From Actinoplanes cyaneus (GTDB lineage: Bacteria; Actinomycetota; Actinomycetes; Mycobacteriales; Micromonosporaceae), in NCBI RefSeq assembly GCF_016862095.1, contig NZ_BOMH01000040.1:1-64000 (forward strand): a stretch of 64,000 nt of DNA, read 5' to 3'. Numbering within the stretch: position 1 is the stretch's first letter; every line of letters begins with the position of its first letter. Below are positions 1 through 8,736 of the stretch, one piece after another. Below the pieces are notes generated by a model. That model saw only the letters and a program-made list of their open reading frames with translations, was not told the DNA's origin and searched no databases. The position numbers and the translations under genes were made by a program.

Positions 1-218
1 GCTCGCGGTTGTCATGAGGCACGAATGACGACCGTCAGTGCCAGCCGCGGGCGGGAGCCGCGTTGCGGCCGGGAGTGCCCGCGGGGTCGCGAGGGTGACC
101 GCCCGCCACGGCCGGACGGTCGCCGGGCGGCCCGGACCACCGGCGAGCTCGCGTCACTCACGACGGGACCGGGACGCTGCGGTCGATCGAGCCGGACCCC
201 CGTACCGTCGAAGGGTTT
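1..218. other. Left-edge intergenic sequence
   Basis: No convincing gene is seen. Short open frames on both strands here are Arg/Pro/Gly-rich with no recognisable fold and look like GC-driven shadows. The segment lies downstream of map, which reads leftward and stops at position 219. Confidence 0.5.
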
Positions 219-1076
219 TCAGGGAAGGGTGAGGATCTCGTAGCCGTCGTCGGTGACCACCAGGGTGTGCTCGAACTGGGCCGTCCACCGGCGGTCCTTG
301 GTGACGACTGTCCAGCCGTCCTTCCACACCTCGTACTCGTGGGTGCCGAGCGTGATCATCGGCTCGATCGTGAACGTCATCCCGGGCTCCATGACGGTGT
401 CCAGGCGCGGGTTGTCGTAGTGCGGCACGTAGAGGCCGGAGTGGAACGTCTCGCCGATGCCGTGGCCGGTGAAGTCGCGGACGACGCCGTAGCCGAACCG
501 GCGCGCGTACGCCTCGATGACCCGCCCGATGGCGTTGATCGGCCGGCCCGGGGCGACCGCGCGGATGCCCCGCATCATCGCCTCGTGGGTGCGCTCGACG
601 AGCAGTCGCGCCTCCTCGTCGACGTCGCCGACCAGGAACGTCGCGTCGGTGTCGCCGTGCACGCCGCCGATGAACGCGGTGACGTCGACGTTGATGATGT
701 CGCCGTCCTGCAGCACCGTGGAGTCGGGGATGCCGTGGCAGATCACCTCGTTCAGCGAGGTGCAGCAGGACTTGGGGAAGCCCTTGTAGCCCAGGGTCGA
801 CGGGTACGCCCCGTGGTCGAGGATGAACTCGTGCACCACCCGGTCGATCTCGTCGGTGGTCACGCCCGGCTTGCAGTGCTCGCCGGCGAGCTGGGTGGCC
901 TGCGCGGCGATCCGGCCGGCGACCCGCATCTTCTCGATGGTCTCCGGGGTCTGCACGTGGGAGCCGCGCCATTCCCTGGGGCGCTTCTTACCCACGTATT
1001 CGGGGCGGACGATGCTCGCCGGGACCGATCGCTCACGCGACTGCTTGCCCGGCGCGAGTGGCGCACGTACGGTCAT
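219..1076 (-). CDS. map: Methionine aminopeptidase type I
   Basis: Removes the initiator methionine from nascent proteins in the cytoplasm, a di-metal enzyme of the M24 family. The 285-residue product has the type I order: HEFILDHGAYPSTLGYKGFPKSCC-like core (the SCCTSLNEVICHGIPD region), metal ligands in NVDVT and GDTDATF, the FTGHGIG histidine motif, the FTIEPM glutamate and a terminal TAQFEHT glutamate. An N-terminal stretch of about 40 residues carries the PxxYVGKK segment typical of the longer actinobacterial paralogue. It is divergent from the STAS gene at 1150, leaving a short spacer for both promoters. Confidence 0.95.
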   Translation of the reverse strand: MTVRAPLAPGKQSRERSVPASIVRPEYVGKKRPREWRGSHVQTPETIEKMRVAGRIAAQATQLAGEHCKPGVTTDEIDRVVHEFILDHGAYPSTLGYKGFPKSCCTSLNEVICHGIPDSTVLQDGDIINVDVTAFIGGVHGDTDATFLVGDVDEEARLLVERTHEAMMRGIRAVAPGRPINAIGRVIEAYARRFGYGVVRDFTGHGIGETFHSGLYVPHYDNPRLDTVMEPGMTFTIEPMITLGTHEYEVWKDGWTVVTKDRRWTAQFEHTLVVTDDGYEILTLP

Positions 1077-1149
1077 GGTCCCAGCCTATCCGCCGCGCGG
1101 GACCACGTTCGGGCCTGTCCTTGCCGCTCCCGGGGCGCTGTGAAATCGT

Positions 1150-1464
1150 ATGTCGGTGGATCAAGAGGGCCAGGACCCGACTTTCTCGGCGATCGGTGCG
1201 GTCTCCGGTGACCGGGTCGTCGTGACGGTGGCCGGCGAGGTCGACATGGCCACGGCACCCGCCCTCTTCGAGGCCGCCACCCCGGACCGGATCACCGGCG
1301 CGACGATCGACCTGCGCGCCGTGACGTTCTTCGACTCGGCCGCGATCCACACCCTGATCCGGCTCGCGGAGCGGTTCCCGGGGACGCTCGAGGTGTTCCC
1401 CTCCGACCGGGTCCGCCGGGTGCTCGACATCTCCGGGCTGGGCGATCAGCCCTGGCTCAGGTAA
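1150..1464 (+). CDS. STAS-domain anti-sigma factor antagonist
   Basis: A single STAS domain of 104 residues, the size of SpoIIAA/RsbV-type antagonists, which bind an anti-sigma kinase when unphosphorylated. The core strand VVVTVAGEVDMATAP and the switch loop FFDSAAIH (Ser63 in the position that RsbW-type kinases phosphorylate) are visible. Its 3' end overlaps by 8 bases the end of the convergent 1145-residue regulator, which carries both an RsbW-type ATPase and a SpoIIE phosphatase domain. A functional pairing is therefore an attractive inference. Confidence 0.85.
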   Translation: MSVDQEGQDPTFSAIGAVSGDRVVVTVAGEVDMATAPALFEAATPDRITGATIDLRAVTFFDSAAIHTLIRLAERFPGTLEVFPSDRVRRVLDISGLGDQPWLR

Positions 1465-4400
1465 GGGGCCGGCGCAAGGTCACCGCCGTGCCCTCCGGGG
1501 AGCGGTGCACGGAGAGCTCGGTCAGCGCGCCGATCAGGGCCAGCCCCCGGCCGCGGAAGCCGGCGTCGGTCGCCGCCCGCCACCCGCCGGTGTCGCGCAC
1601 GGTCACCACTACCGCGTTCTCGTGCATCGACGCCTCCACCGTGATGAACGGCTCGTCCGGCTCGATCGGGTGCTCGATGGCGTTGGCCGCCGCCTCGGAG
1701 ACCGCCACCGTCAGGTCGAACGCGTCCGCCTCCGGGACGTCGTGCGTGGCCAGGAAGTCCTCCAGCCGTTTGCGCAGGACGCTGAGGCGGGCCGGGTCGG
1801 CAGGCAGCCGCATGGAGAACTCGCGCGGCTCGGTCACCTCCAGCGCGATCAGCGCGATGTCGTCGCGCCGCACCTGCCGGGCCGCCTTGGCGAGCAGCTG
1901 ATCGAGCAGGTCCTCGACGTGCTCGGTGGGCTTGGCGGCGTCCTCGGTCAGCTCGACCAGCCCCGCGTCGACGCCCTGCCGCCGGTCCTCGACCAGCCCG
2001 TCGGTGTAGAGCAGCAGCCGGTCACCGGGGTCGAGCTGCATCTCCAGGGTCGGGTAGGGCACGTCGCCGAGCGCGCCGATCGGCGGCCCGAGCGCCGTCC
2101 CGTAGAGGAACGTGCCCAGTTCACCGCGGGCGACCCGGATCGGCGACGGGTGACCGGCCGACGAGTACCGCACGACCCGCGTATGCGGATCGAAACGCAG
2201 GCAGAAGACCGTGGCGAACTGCCGCCGGCCGAGCGTGTCGACCAGACGGTTGAGCCGGCTCAGGGCCGGACCGCAGTCGAACCCCTCGAGGACGTACGCC
2301 CGGAGCGCGTTGCGCAGTTGCCCCATCGCGGCCGCGGCCTGCACGCCCTTGCCCACCACGTCGCCGATGACCAGGTAGAGCCGGCCGTCGGGGGCGGCGA
2401 TCACGTCGTACCAGTCGCCACCGACCCGGGCTTCGCTGCTGCCGGCGACGTAGCGGCTGCCGACCACCGCGCCGGGCACCCGGGGCAGCGACTGCGGGAG
2501 CAGGCTGTGCTGCAGCGTCCGGGCGATCCGGTGCTCGGTCTCGTAGAGGCGCGCGTTGGCCAGCCGCAGCCCGATGAGCCGGGCGAGCTGGGTGAGCACC
2601 ATCGGCTCGACCGGCCCGCCGGCACCGGCCCAGACCCGCAGCTCGCCGAGCGCGACCCCGGCCGTGTCCGGCAGCGGCAGCACCAGGTCGGGCTCCGCGG
2701 CGGCGTCGGCGCCACCGTCCCGCTCGGCACGCGCGTCCGGCGCGGCCAGCACCACCCGGCCGGCCGACGTCATGGCCTGCACGTGCCGGGCCGCCACGTC
2801 GAGCACCTCGGCGGTGCCGGTCACGACGTTCAGCGCGACCGCGGCGTCGACCAGGCCGCGCAGCCGGCTCACGGTTTCCCGGCGCAGCTGGCCGAGCTCC
2901 ACATTGGCGCGTACGCGCGCTGTCAGCTCCCGCGTCGAGAACGGCTTGACCAGGTAGTCGTCGGCCCCGGCGCCCAACCCCTCGACCGCCGCCTCCTCCC
3001 CGGCGCGGGCGGAGAGCACCACGATCGGCACGTCCCGGGTCCGCGGGTCGCCCCGGAGCGCGGCGATCAGCCCGAAGCCGTCCAGCCCGGGCATCATCAC
3101 GTCGGTCAGCACCAGGTCGAAGGAGTGTTCCCGGGCCAGCTCGAGCGCGGACAGTCCGTCGGCGGCGGTGGCCACGTCCCAGTACGGGCTGAGCAGCCGC
3201 GACACGTGCTCGCGCAGGTCGGCGTTGTCGTCGGCGAGCAGGATGCTGCCGTGGCCGGCGCCCGCGGCGGGCGGGACGGCCGCGGAGTTCCCGCTCCACC
3301 AGACCGCCTCGTCGACCCACAGCCGCGGGTCCGCACCGGCCGGCTCGTCGCTGATCCGGTCGGCCGGCAGGTGCGCGGTGCCGAACGGGATCCGGACCCG
3401 GAACTCGCTGCCCGTGCCCGGTTCGCTGTGCACACTGACCGAGCCACCGTGCAGCTCGGCCAGCTCACGGACGAGCGCCAGCCCGATGCCGGTGCCCTCG
3501 TGGCTGCGCGACCACGTGCCGGTGACCCGGTGGAACCGGTCGAAGAGCAACGGCTGCTCGTCGAGGGGGATGCCGACCCCGGTGTCCCGCACGGTCAGCT
3601 CGGCCTGCGCGTGCACCTCGTCGGCCCGGACACGCACCTCGACCCGGCCCTCACGGGTGAACTTCACCGCGTTGGAGAGCAGGTTGAAGACGATCTTCTC
3701 CCAGAGTTCGTGGTCCACGTGTACCGGTACGGGTGACGGTGGCGTCTCGATCACCAGGTCCAGCCCGGCGCGCTCGGTGGCCGGGCGGAACGACGTGGCC
3801 AGGCGCGCCGTGTGCCCGGCCAGGTCGGTCGGGCGGTAGACCGCGCGCATCCGGCCGGACTCCAGCCGGGAGAAGTCCAGCACAGTGTTGACCAGTTTGA
3901 GCAGGCGCAGGCCGTTGCGATGCAGCGGGATCAGCCGCTCGCGCAGGCCGGGACCGGTGGCCGGGTCCTCGAGCAGGTCCTCCAGCGGGCCGAGGATCAA
4001 CGTCAGCGGGGTACGGAACTCGTGGCTGACGTTCGAGAAGAAGTCGGTCTTCGCCCGGTCCAGCGCGGCCAGTTCGGCGGCCCGGCGGAGCTGCAGCTCG
4101 TAGGCCCGCGCGTTCTCCACCGCCCGGGAGATCTGCGCCGCGGCCAGCTCGAGGAAGTCCTGGTAGCCGTCGTCCAGGGCGAGGTGCGGGCTCACGGCGA
4201 CCACCAGCGCGCCGGCGTCGTCGATGGGCAGCACCAGTTCCCGCTCGGCGGGCTCCGGCCGCGGGCCGTCCAGCACCAGCCGCGCGGACGGCACGTCGGC
4301 CCGGTTCTCGGCGAGTACCGCGATCGCCTCGATGGCCAGCGCCGACAGGTCGGGCGAGTCGGCGAGCCGGCGGCCGAGCGCGGAGAGGGTCCGGGCCCGT

Positions 4401-4894
4401 CGTTCCGCCAGCACCCGGCCGGTGGTCTCGGTGACCACGCAGATGATCCCGCCGATCGAGCCGTCCCCGGACCGGACCGGGTCGTACGAGATGTCGAAGT
4501 ACGTCTCCTCCAGGAAGCCGAACCGCTCGATCATGAAGAGGTGGTCGGTGGCGTAGAAGGCCTCGTCGCTCTCGTACACCTGCCGGAACAGGTCCTCCAG
4601 CACGCCCCAGGCCTCGGCCCACATCTCCCGGCCGGGCCGGCCGAGGTGCGCGGGATGCTTCCCGCCCGTGGTGGGCACGTAGGCGTCGTTGTAGAGCGCG
4701 ACGTGCTCGGGCCCCCAGAACATCACCATCTGCGCCTTCGACCGAAGCATCATGATCACCGCGTCGGCCAGCTCCGGCGGCCAGGTGGACGGATCACCCA
4801 CCGGTGAGGCCGACCAGTCCAGGGCGGCCATCCGCCGGCCCATCTCGCCGCCGCGCTCGAAGGCGACACGCAGCCGGGCCGGCAGGGCGCCCAT
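1457..4894 (-). CDS. Hybrid histidine kinase / response regulator / SpoIIE phosphatase / RsbW-like ATPase
   Basis: Very large cytoplasmic signalling protein, 1145 residues from the chosen ATG; an upstream in-frame start at 4954 adds 20 residues that look non-coding. Order seen: PAS-like sensor (about 30-160), GAF-like region (170-265), HisKA with SNVSHEFRTP (His291), HATPase (N-box FNLLSNAVKF near 405, G-boxes DTGVGIP and GTGIGLAL), receiver (Asp598 in VLTDVMMPG, Lys650), a second GAF-like region (670-785), PP2C/SpoIIE phosphatase (GGDWYD near 825, GDVVGKG near 845, DGLVED near 967), and a C-terminal RsbW-like ATPase (EAAANAIEH near 1068, DTGGW near 1101). No membrane segment is evident. Kinase, receiver, phosphatase and anti-sigma modules sit in one chain. 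The convergent STAS protein at 1150 is the likely substrate or partner. Confidence 0.93.
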   Translation of the reverse strand: MGALPARLRVAFERGGEMGRRMAALDWSASPVGDPSTWPPELADAVIMMLRSKAQMVMFWGPEHVALYNDAYVPTTGGKHPAHLGRPGREMWAEAWGVLEDLFRQVYESDEAFYATDHLFMIERFGFLEETYFDISYDPVRSGDGSIGGIICVVTETTGRVLAERRARTLSALGRRLADSPDLSALAIEAIAVLAENRADVPSARLVLDGPRPEPAERELVLPIDDAGALVVAVSPHLALDDGYQDFLELAAAQISRAVENARAYELQLRRAAELAALDRAKTDFFSNVSHEFRTPLTLILGPLEDLLEDPATGPGLRERLIPLHRNGLRLLKLVNTVLDFSRLESGRMRAVYRPTDLAGHTARLATSFRPATERAGLDLVIETPPSPVPVHVDHELWEKIVFNLLSNAVKFTREGRVEVRVRADEVHAQAELTVRDTGVGIPLDEQPLLFDRFHRVTGTWSRSHEGTGIGLALVRELAELHGGSVSVHSEPGTGSEFRVRIPFGTAHLPADRISDEPAGADPRLWVDEAVWWSGNSAAVPPAAGAGHGSILLADDNADLREHVSRLLSPYWDVATAADGLSALELAREHSFDLVLTDVMMPGLDGFGLIAALRGDPRTRDVPIVVLSARAGEEAAVEGLGAGADDYLVKPFSTRELTARVRANVELGQLRRETVSRLRGLVDAAVALNVVTGTAEVLDVAARHVQAMTSAGRVVLAAPDARAERDGGADAAAEPDLVLPLPDTAGVALGELRVWAGAGGPVEPMVLTQLARLIGLRLANARLYETEHRIARTLQHSLLPQSLPRVPGAVVGSRYVAGSSEARVGGDWYDVIAAPDGRLYLVIGDVVGKGVQAAAAMGQLRNALRAYVLEGFDCGPALSRLNRLVDTLGRRQFATVFCLRFDPHTRVVRYSSAGHPSPIRVARGELGTFLYGTALGPPIGALGDVPYPTLEMQLDPGDRLLLYTDGLVEDRRQGVDAGLVELTEDAAKPTEHVEDLLDQLLAKAARQVRRDDIALIALEVTEPREFSMRLPADPARLSVLRKRLEDFLATHDVPEADAFDLTVAVSEAAANAIEHPIEPDEPFITVEASMHENAVVVTVRDTGGWRAATDAGFRGRGLALIGALTELSVHRSPEGTAVTLRRPLT

Positions 4895-4967
4895 CAGAAG
4901 CCTCCCGTTGGGGGTCGGGTGACCGGTGAAGCCGGCTCGGTGGCACGTTAACACCGGAAGAGACCGG

Positions 4968-5705
4968 TCACACGGTGGCCGCCTCCCGGCCCACCAGGGC
5001 GGCCTGGTTCAGGGCCGCGAACACCCGTAGGTCGGCGGTGCGCTCCGGGTGCCACTGCACGCCGAGCGCGAAGGTGCGCCCCGGGTGCTCCAGGATCTCC
5101 ACCACCCGGTCGTCCGGGCACCAGCCGGTCGCCACGCACTCGCCCGGGTCGGCGACCGCCTGGTGGTGGAACGAGTTCACCGTGGTCTGCCGGCCGAACA
5201 GCTGGCGGGCCCGGGAGCCCTCCGCGGTCACCACGCCGTGCCGGCCGTAGTCGTCGGCTCCGGCCGCCAGCGGGTCGGTGCCGGCGTGCGCCCGGTGCCG
5301 GTCGTGGTTGATCAGATCGGGCAGGTGCTGGTGCAGGGAGCCGCCGGTGGCCACCGCCATCACCTGGTGTCCCCGGCAGACGCCGAGCACCGGCAGGTCC
5401 ATCTCCAGCGCCGCGCGCATCAGCATGATCTCGGCGGCGTCCCGCACCGGGTCCACCTCGGTCTCCGGGTGCGGCTCGGCGCCGTAGTTCGCCGGGTCGA
5501 CGTCGCCGCCGCCGGTGAAGACGATGCCGTCCAGGGACTCCAGCACATCGGTCCCGGGGTCGTCGGGGGTGATCAGCACGGCCCGGCCGCCGGTCGCGTG
5601 CACCGCCTTGACGTAGGTCATCGGCAGCATGCCGGCCATCATTTCGTTGCGGCCGAAGAGCACGTGCTGGGCGTACGAGGTGAGGCCGATCAGCGGTCTG
5701 CGCAT
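4968..5705 (-). CDS. Class I glutamine amidotransferase-like gamma-glutamyl hydrolase (PuuD family), copy 1
   Basis: Predicted to cleave the gamma-glutamyl group from an amine-catabolism intermediate such as gamma-glutamyl-GABA. The 245-residue product opens with RPLIGLTSY, has the oxyanion segment FTGGGDVDP, the nucleophile elbow GVCRGHQ (Cys) and the catalytic histidine in VQWHPE. It lies 17 bases downstream of a second family member and at the end of the permease/GS/ALDH/SDR cluster, the expected context for a Puu-like route. Substrate is inferred from context and not from sequence. Confidence 0.85.
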   Translation of the reverse strand: MRRPLIGLTSYAQHVLFGRNEMMAGMLPMTYVKAVHATGGRAVLITPDDPGTDVLESLDGIVFTGGGDVDPANYGAEPHPETEVDPVRDAAEIMLMRAALEMDLPVLGVCRGHQVMAVATGGSLHQHLPDLINHDRHRAHAGTDPLAAGADDYGRHGVVTAEGSRARQLFGRQTTVNSFHHQAVADPGECVATGWCPDDRVVEILEHPGRTFALGVQWHPERTADLRVFAALNQAALVGREAATV

Positions 5706-5722
5706 GAGGGTGCGGTTCTCCT

Positions 5723-6412
5723 TCAGCTCCGTGCGGCCGCCGCCACCAGGGCGCCGAAGAGCCGGAGGTCACGGCTCACCTCGGGGTGCCACTGCACGCC
5801 GAGCAGGAACCGCCGATCCGGGTCCTCGACCGCCTCGGGCAGGCCGTCCTCGGCCCGGCCGGTGACGGTCAGTTTTCCAGGATCGGCGACGCCCTGGTGG
5901 TGGAAGCAGTTGATGGTCACGTCCTCGCCCATGAGCCCGGCGATCCGGCTGCCGGGGGTGAAGACGGCTTCGTGCTCGCTGTACACCGCGGGGGCGACGC
6001 GGTGCCGCTCGTGCCCGAGCACTTCGGGCAGGTGCTGGTGCAGGGTGCCACCGTGCGCGGCGACCAGCAGTTGCATGCCCCGGCACACGCCGAGCACCGG
6101 GAGGTCACGGTCGAGCGCGGCCTGCAGCAGCGCGAGCTCGGCGGCGTCCCGTTCCGGGTGGGTGACGGTGTGCGGGCCCGGCTGTTCGCCGTACAGCTCC
6201 GGGGAGATGTCCGGCCCGCCGGAGAACAGCAGGCCGTCCAGCACCCGCAGCACGTCGGTGTCCAGGTCGTCCGGGGGCAGCAGCACCGCCCGGCCGCCGG
6301 CCAGGGTCACCGCGGCGGCGTAGTCCTGCGGGACCAGAGCGGTGGGGAGATCACGCCAGACCCCCCAGGAGGCGGGCATCACGTACGTCGTTATCCCGAT
6401 GATCGGACGCAT
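5723..6412 (-). CDS. Class I glutamine amidotransferase-like gamma-glutamyl hydrolase (PuuD family), copy 2
   Basis: Second PuuD-type peptidase C26 member, 229 residues from the ATG at 6412, which gives the family N-terminus MRPIIGITTY; an upstream in-frame start at 6436 is less likely. It has SGGPDISPELYGEQ, the nucleophile GVCRGMQ, FHHQGVAD and the catalytic VQWHPE. It is clearly divergent from copy 1, so this is an old paralogue pair, perhaps for different gamma-glutamyl amines. It is separated from the SDR gene upstream by 179 bases that include a strong hairpin, so the two hydrolase genes may form their own transcript. Confidence 0.85.
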   Translation of the reverse strand: MRPIIGITTYVMPASWGVWRDLPTALVPQDYAAAVTLAGGRAVLLPPDDLDTDVLRVLDGLLFSGGPDISPELYGEQPGPHTVTHPERDAAELALLQAALDRDLPVLGVCRGMQLLVAAHGGTLHQHLPEVLGHERHRVAPAVYSEHEAVFTPGSRIAGLMGEDVTINCFHHQGVADPGKLTVTGRAEDGLPEAVEDPDRRFLLGVQWHPEVSRDLRLFGALVAAAARS

Positions 6413-6457
6413 CGCACCACCGTAGTCACTCCGCACAGGTTTTCCGCCCCGGACAGG

Positions 6458-6487
6458 CGCGCGGCGCCGGCTCTCCGGCGCCGCGCG
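6458..6487 (-). terminator. Perfect 13-bp hairpin between SDR and hydrolase genes
   Basis: CGCGCGGCGCCGG (6458-6470) pairs perfectly with 6475-6487 around a 4-base loop. No U-tract follows, as is common in high-GC actinomycetes. It lies about 105 bases beyond the SDR stop and 46 bases before the first hydrolase start, so it could end or attenuate the upstream transcript. Confidence 0.5.
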
Positions 6488-6591
6488 ACGGGCCCATCTG
6501 TCCTATCCCGGACGGGGATCCAAGCCCGCCCGACCAGGGATTCGACCCCTGTGTAAGAAGGCCGTTCCCGTTCCGGGGAGTGCTAAACGTT

Positions 6592-7356
6592 TTACAGGGG
6601 CGTCACATAGGCCCCGGTGATGCCGCCGTCGACGACGAACTGGGACGCGGTCATGAACGAGGCGTCGTCGCTGGCGAGGAACGCGACCGCCGCGGCGATC
6701 TCCTCGGGCTCGGCGAACCGGCCCATCGGCACGTGCACCAGCCGGCGGGCGGCCCGCTCCGGGTCCTTCGCGAACAGCTCCAGCAGCAGCGGCGTGGCGA
6801 CCGGGCCGGGGCAGAGCGCGTTGATCCGGATGCCCTCGCGGGCGAACTGGACACCCAGCTCCCGGGTCATCGCCAGCACGCCGCCCTTGCTCGCGGTATA
6901 GGCGATCTGCGACGTCGCCGCCCCGAGCAGCGCCACGAACGAGGCCGTGTTGATGATCGAGCCCTTGCCCTGCCGCTGCATGTGCGGGATCGCGTACTTG
7001 CAACAGAAGAAGACGCTGGTGGTGTTGACCCGGATGACCCGCTCCCACGCGTCGATCCCGGTGACCAGGATCGAATCGTCGTCGGGCGGGGAGATGCCGG
7101 CGTTGTTGAACGCGATGTCGACCCGTCCGTGCCGCTCCACGACGCCGTCGAAGAGGGCCTTGACCTGCTCCTCGTCACTGACGTCGCAGGCCACGAACTC
7201 GCCACCGACCTCGCTGGCCACGGCCTTGCCGGCCTCCTCCGAGATGTCGACGGCGACGACCTTGGCCCCCTCGGCGGCGAACCGCCGGGCGGTGGCCAGG
7301 CCGATACCGCTGCCGGCGCCGGTGATCACGGCGATCCGGTCCTGTAGACGCTCCAC
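6592..7356 (-). CDS. SDR-family NAD(P)-dependent oxidoreductase
   Basis: Classical short-chain dehydrogenase, 254 residues. The cofactor motif is TGAGSGIG near the N-terminus, the NNAG motif is FNNAGISPP, and YTASKGG holds the catalytic Tyr/Lys. The end has the usual Gln-Phe-Val-Val-Asp-Gly-Gly segment. The GTG at 7356 is preferred over the TTG at 7362 because GGGAG sits 7 bases before it. It follows the aldehyde dehydrogenase stop within a few bases, so the two are co-transcribed. A role in oxidising an alcohol or aldehyde intermediate of amine breakdown is contextual inference. Confidence 0.88.
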   Translation of the reverse strand: MERLQDRIAVITGAGSGIGLATARRFAAEGAKVVAVDISEEAGKAVASEVGGEFVACDVSDEEQVKALFDGVVERHGRVDIAFNNAGISPPDDDSILVTGIDAWERVIRVNTTSVFFCCKYAIPHMQRQGKGSIINTASFVALLGAATSQIAYTASKGGVLAMTRELGVQFAREGIRINALCPGPVATPLLLELFAKDPERAARRLVHVPMGRFAEPEEIAAAVAFLASDDASFMTASQFVVDGGITGAYVTPL

Positions 7357-7358
7357 TA

Positions 7359-8720
7359 TCAATCTCCCGTAGCCAGGAACACGTTTTTCACATCGGTGAA
7401 CGACAGCAGCGCGTCCGGACCCAGCTCGCGGCCGAGGCCGGACTGCTTCATCCCGCCGAACGGGGTCCAGTACCGCACCGACGAGTTGCTGTTGACGCTG
7501 AGCGCGCCGGTCTCGACCGCGCGGGCCGCCCGCAGCGCGCGGCCGACGTCACGGGTCCAGATCGAGCCGGACAGCCCGTACTCCGTGTCGTTGGCCAGGC
7601 GGATCGCCTCGGCCTCGTCGCGGAACGGCAGGACGCTCACGACCGGGCCGAAGATCTCCTCACGCCAGTGCCGGTCCCCTGTGGACCCGGCGAGCAGAAC
7701 CGTCGGAGGGAACCACCAGCCTTCGCTTTCCGGAGCGTCGCCGCGGAAAGCGACGTCGGCAGCGGTGACGAAACCCGCCACGGTCTCCCGCTGACCGGAA
7801 GAGATCAGTGGACCCATTTCCGACGAGTCCCGGGAGGGGTCCTCCACCCGGAAGTTCTTCACCGCCGGTTCCAGCAGCGAGAGGAACTTGTCGTAGACGG
7901 AAGCCTCGACCAGCAGGCGCGACCGGGCGCAACAGTCCTGCCCGGCGTTGTCGAACACCGCCCCCGGAGCCGCGGCCGCCGCCTTCTCCAGGTCGGCGTC
8001 GGCGAACACGATGTTGGCCGACTTGCCGCCCAGCTCCAGCGTCACCCGCTTCACCTGGTCGGCACAGCCTGCCATGATCGACTTGCCGACCGCCGTCGAA
8101 CCGGTGAAGCACACCTTCCGGACCGCCGGGTGCGTGACGAACCGCTGCCCCACCACGCTGCCCTTGCCCGGCAGCACCTGGAACACGCCCTCCGGCAGGC
8201 CGGCCTCCAGGGCCAGCTCGCCGAGACGGATCGCGGTCAGCGGGGTCAGCTCGGCCGGCTTGAGGACGACGGTGTTGCCGGCGGCGAGCGCCGGGGCGAA
8301 ACCCCAGCCGGCGATCGGCATCGGGAAGTTCCACGGCACGATGATCCCGACCACGCCGAGCGGCTCGTGGAACGTCACGTCCACGCCGCCGGCCACCGGG
8401 ATCTGCCGGCCCGAGAGCCGCTCCGGCGCGCCGGCGTAGTAGTTCAGCACGTCCCGGACGTTGCCGGCCTCCCAGCGCGCGTTGCCAATGGTGTGCCCCG
8501 CGTTGCGTACCTCCAGCCGGGCCAGCTCTTCGAGATGCTCGTCGACCACCGCCGCGAAGCGGCGCAGCAGCCGCGCGCGATCACCGGGGGCGATCGCGCG
8601 CCACCCGTCGAAAGCCCGCTGCGCACGCTCGATCGCCGCGTCGGTCCCGGCAAGATCCGTCGACGGCACGGTCATGAAGACCGCACCGGTCGACGGATCG
8701 ACCACGTCAGTTGTGCTCAC
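7359..8720 (-). CDS. Aldehyde dehydrogenase family protein
   Basis: NAD(P)+-dependent aldehyde dehydrogenase, 453 residues. Motifs: PWNFPMP, GNTVVLKPAE, FTGSTAVGK, the general-base segment TLELGGKSA, the catalytic Cys in GQDCCARSR (shifted from the common GQxC context but present), and EIFGPVVSV. The GTG at 8720 has GAGGA 7 bases upstream and is chosen over the GTG at 8756, which would overlap the glutamine-synthetase gene. Placed directly after that gene, it probably oxidises the gamma-glutamyl aminoaldehyde formed during amine degradation, as PuuC does. Confidence 0.9.
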   Translation of the reverse strand: MSTTDVVDPSTGAVFMTVPSTDLAGTDAAIERAQRAFDGWRAIAPGDRARLLRRFAAVVDEHLEELARLEVRNAGHTIGNARWEAGNVRDVLNYYAGAPERLSGRQIPVAGGVDVTFHEPLGVVGIIVPWNFPMPIAGWGFAPALAAGNTVVLKPAELTPLTAIRLGELALEAGLPEGVFQVLPGKGSVVGQRFVTHPAVRKVCFTGSTAVGKSIMAGCADQVKRVTLELGGKSANIVFADADLEKAAAAAPGAVFDNAGQDCCARSRLLVEASVYDKFLSLLEPAVKNFRVEDPSRDSSEMGPLISSGQRETVAGFVTAADVAFRGDAPESEGWWFPPTVLLAGSTGDRHWREEIFGPVVSVLPFRDEAEAIRLANDTEYGLSGSIWTRDVGRALRAARAVETGALSVNSNSSVRYWTPFGGMKQSGLGRELGPDALLSFTDVKNVFLATGD

Positions 8721-8736
8721 GCCAAGATCCTCACAC

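Noticed and set aside
6535..6551. T-arm-like stem-loop CAGGG-ATTCGAC-CCCTG suggesting a tRNA or attachment site
   Set aside because: The loop is one base out of register with the TTCRANY pattern, and no acceptor, D or anticodon arms could be built around it.
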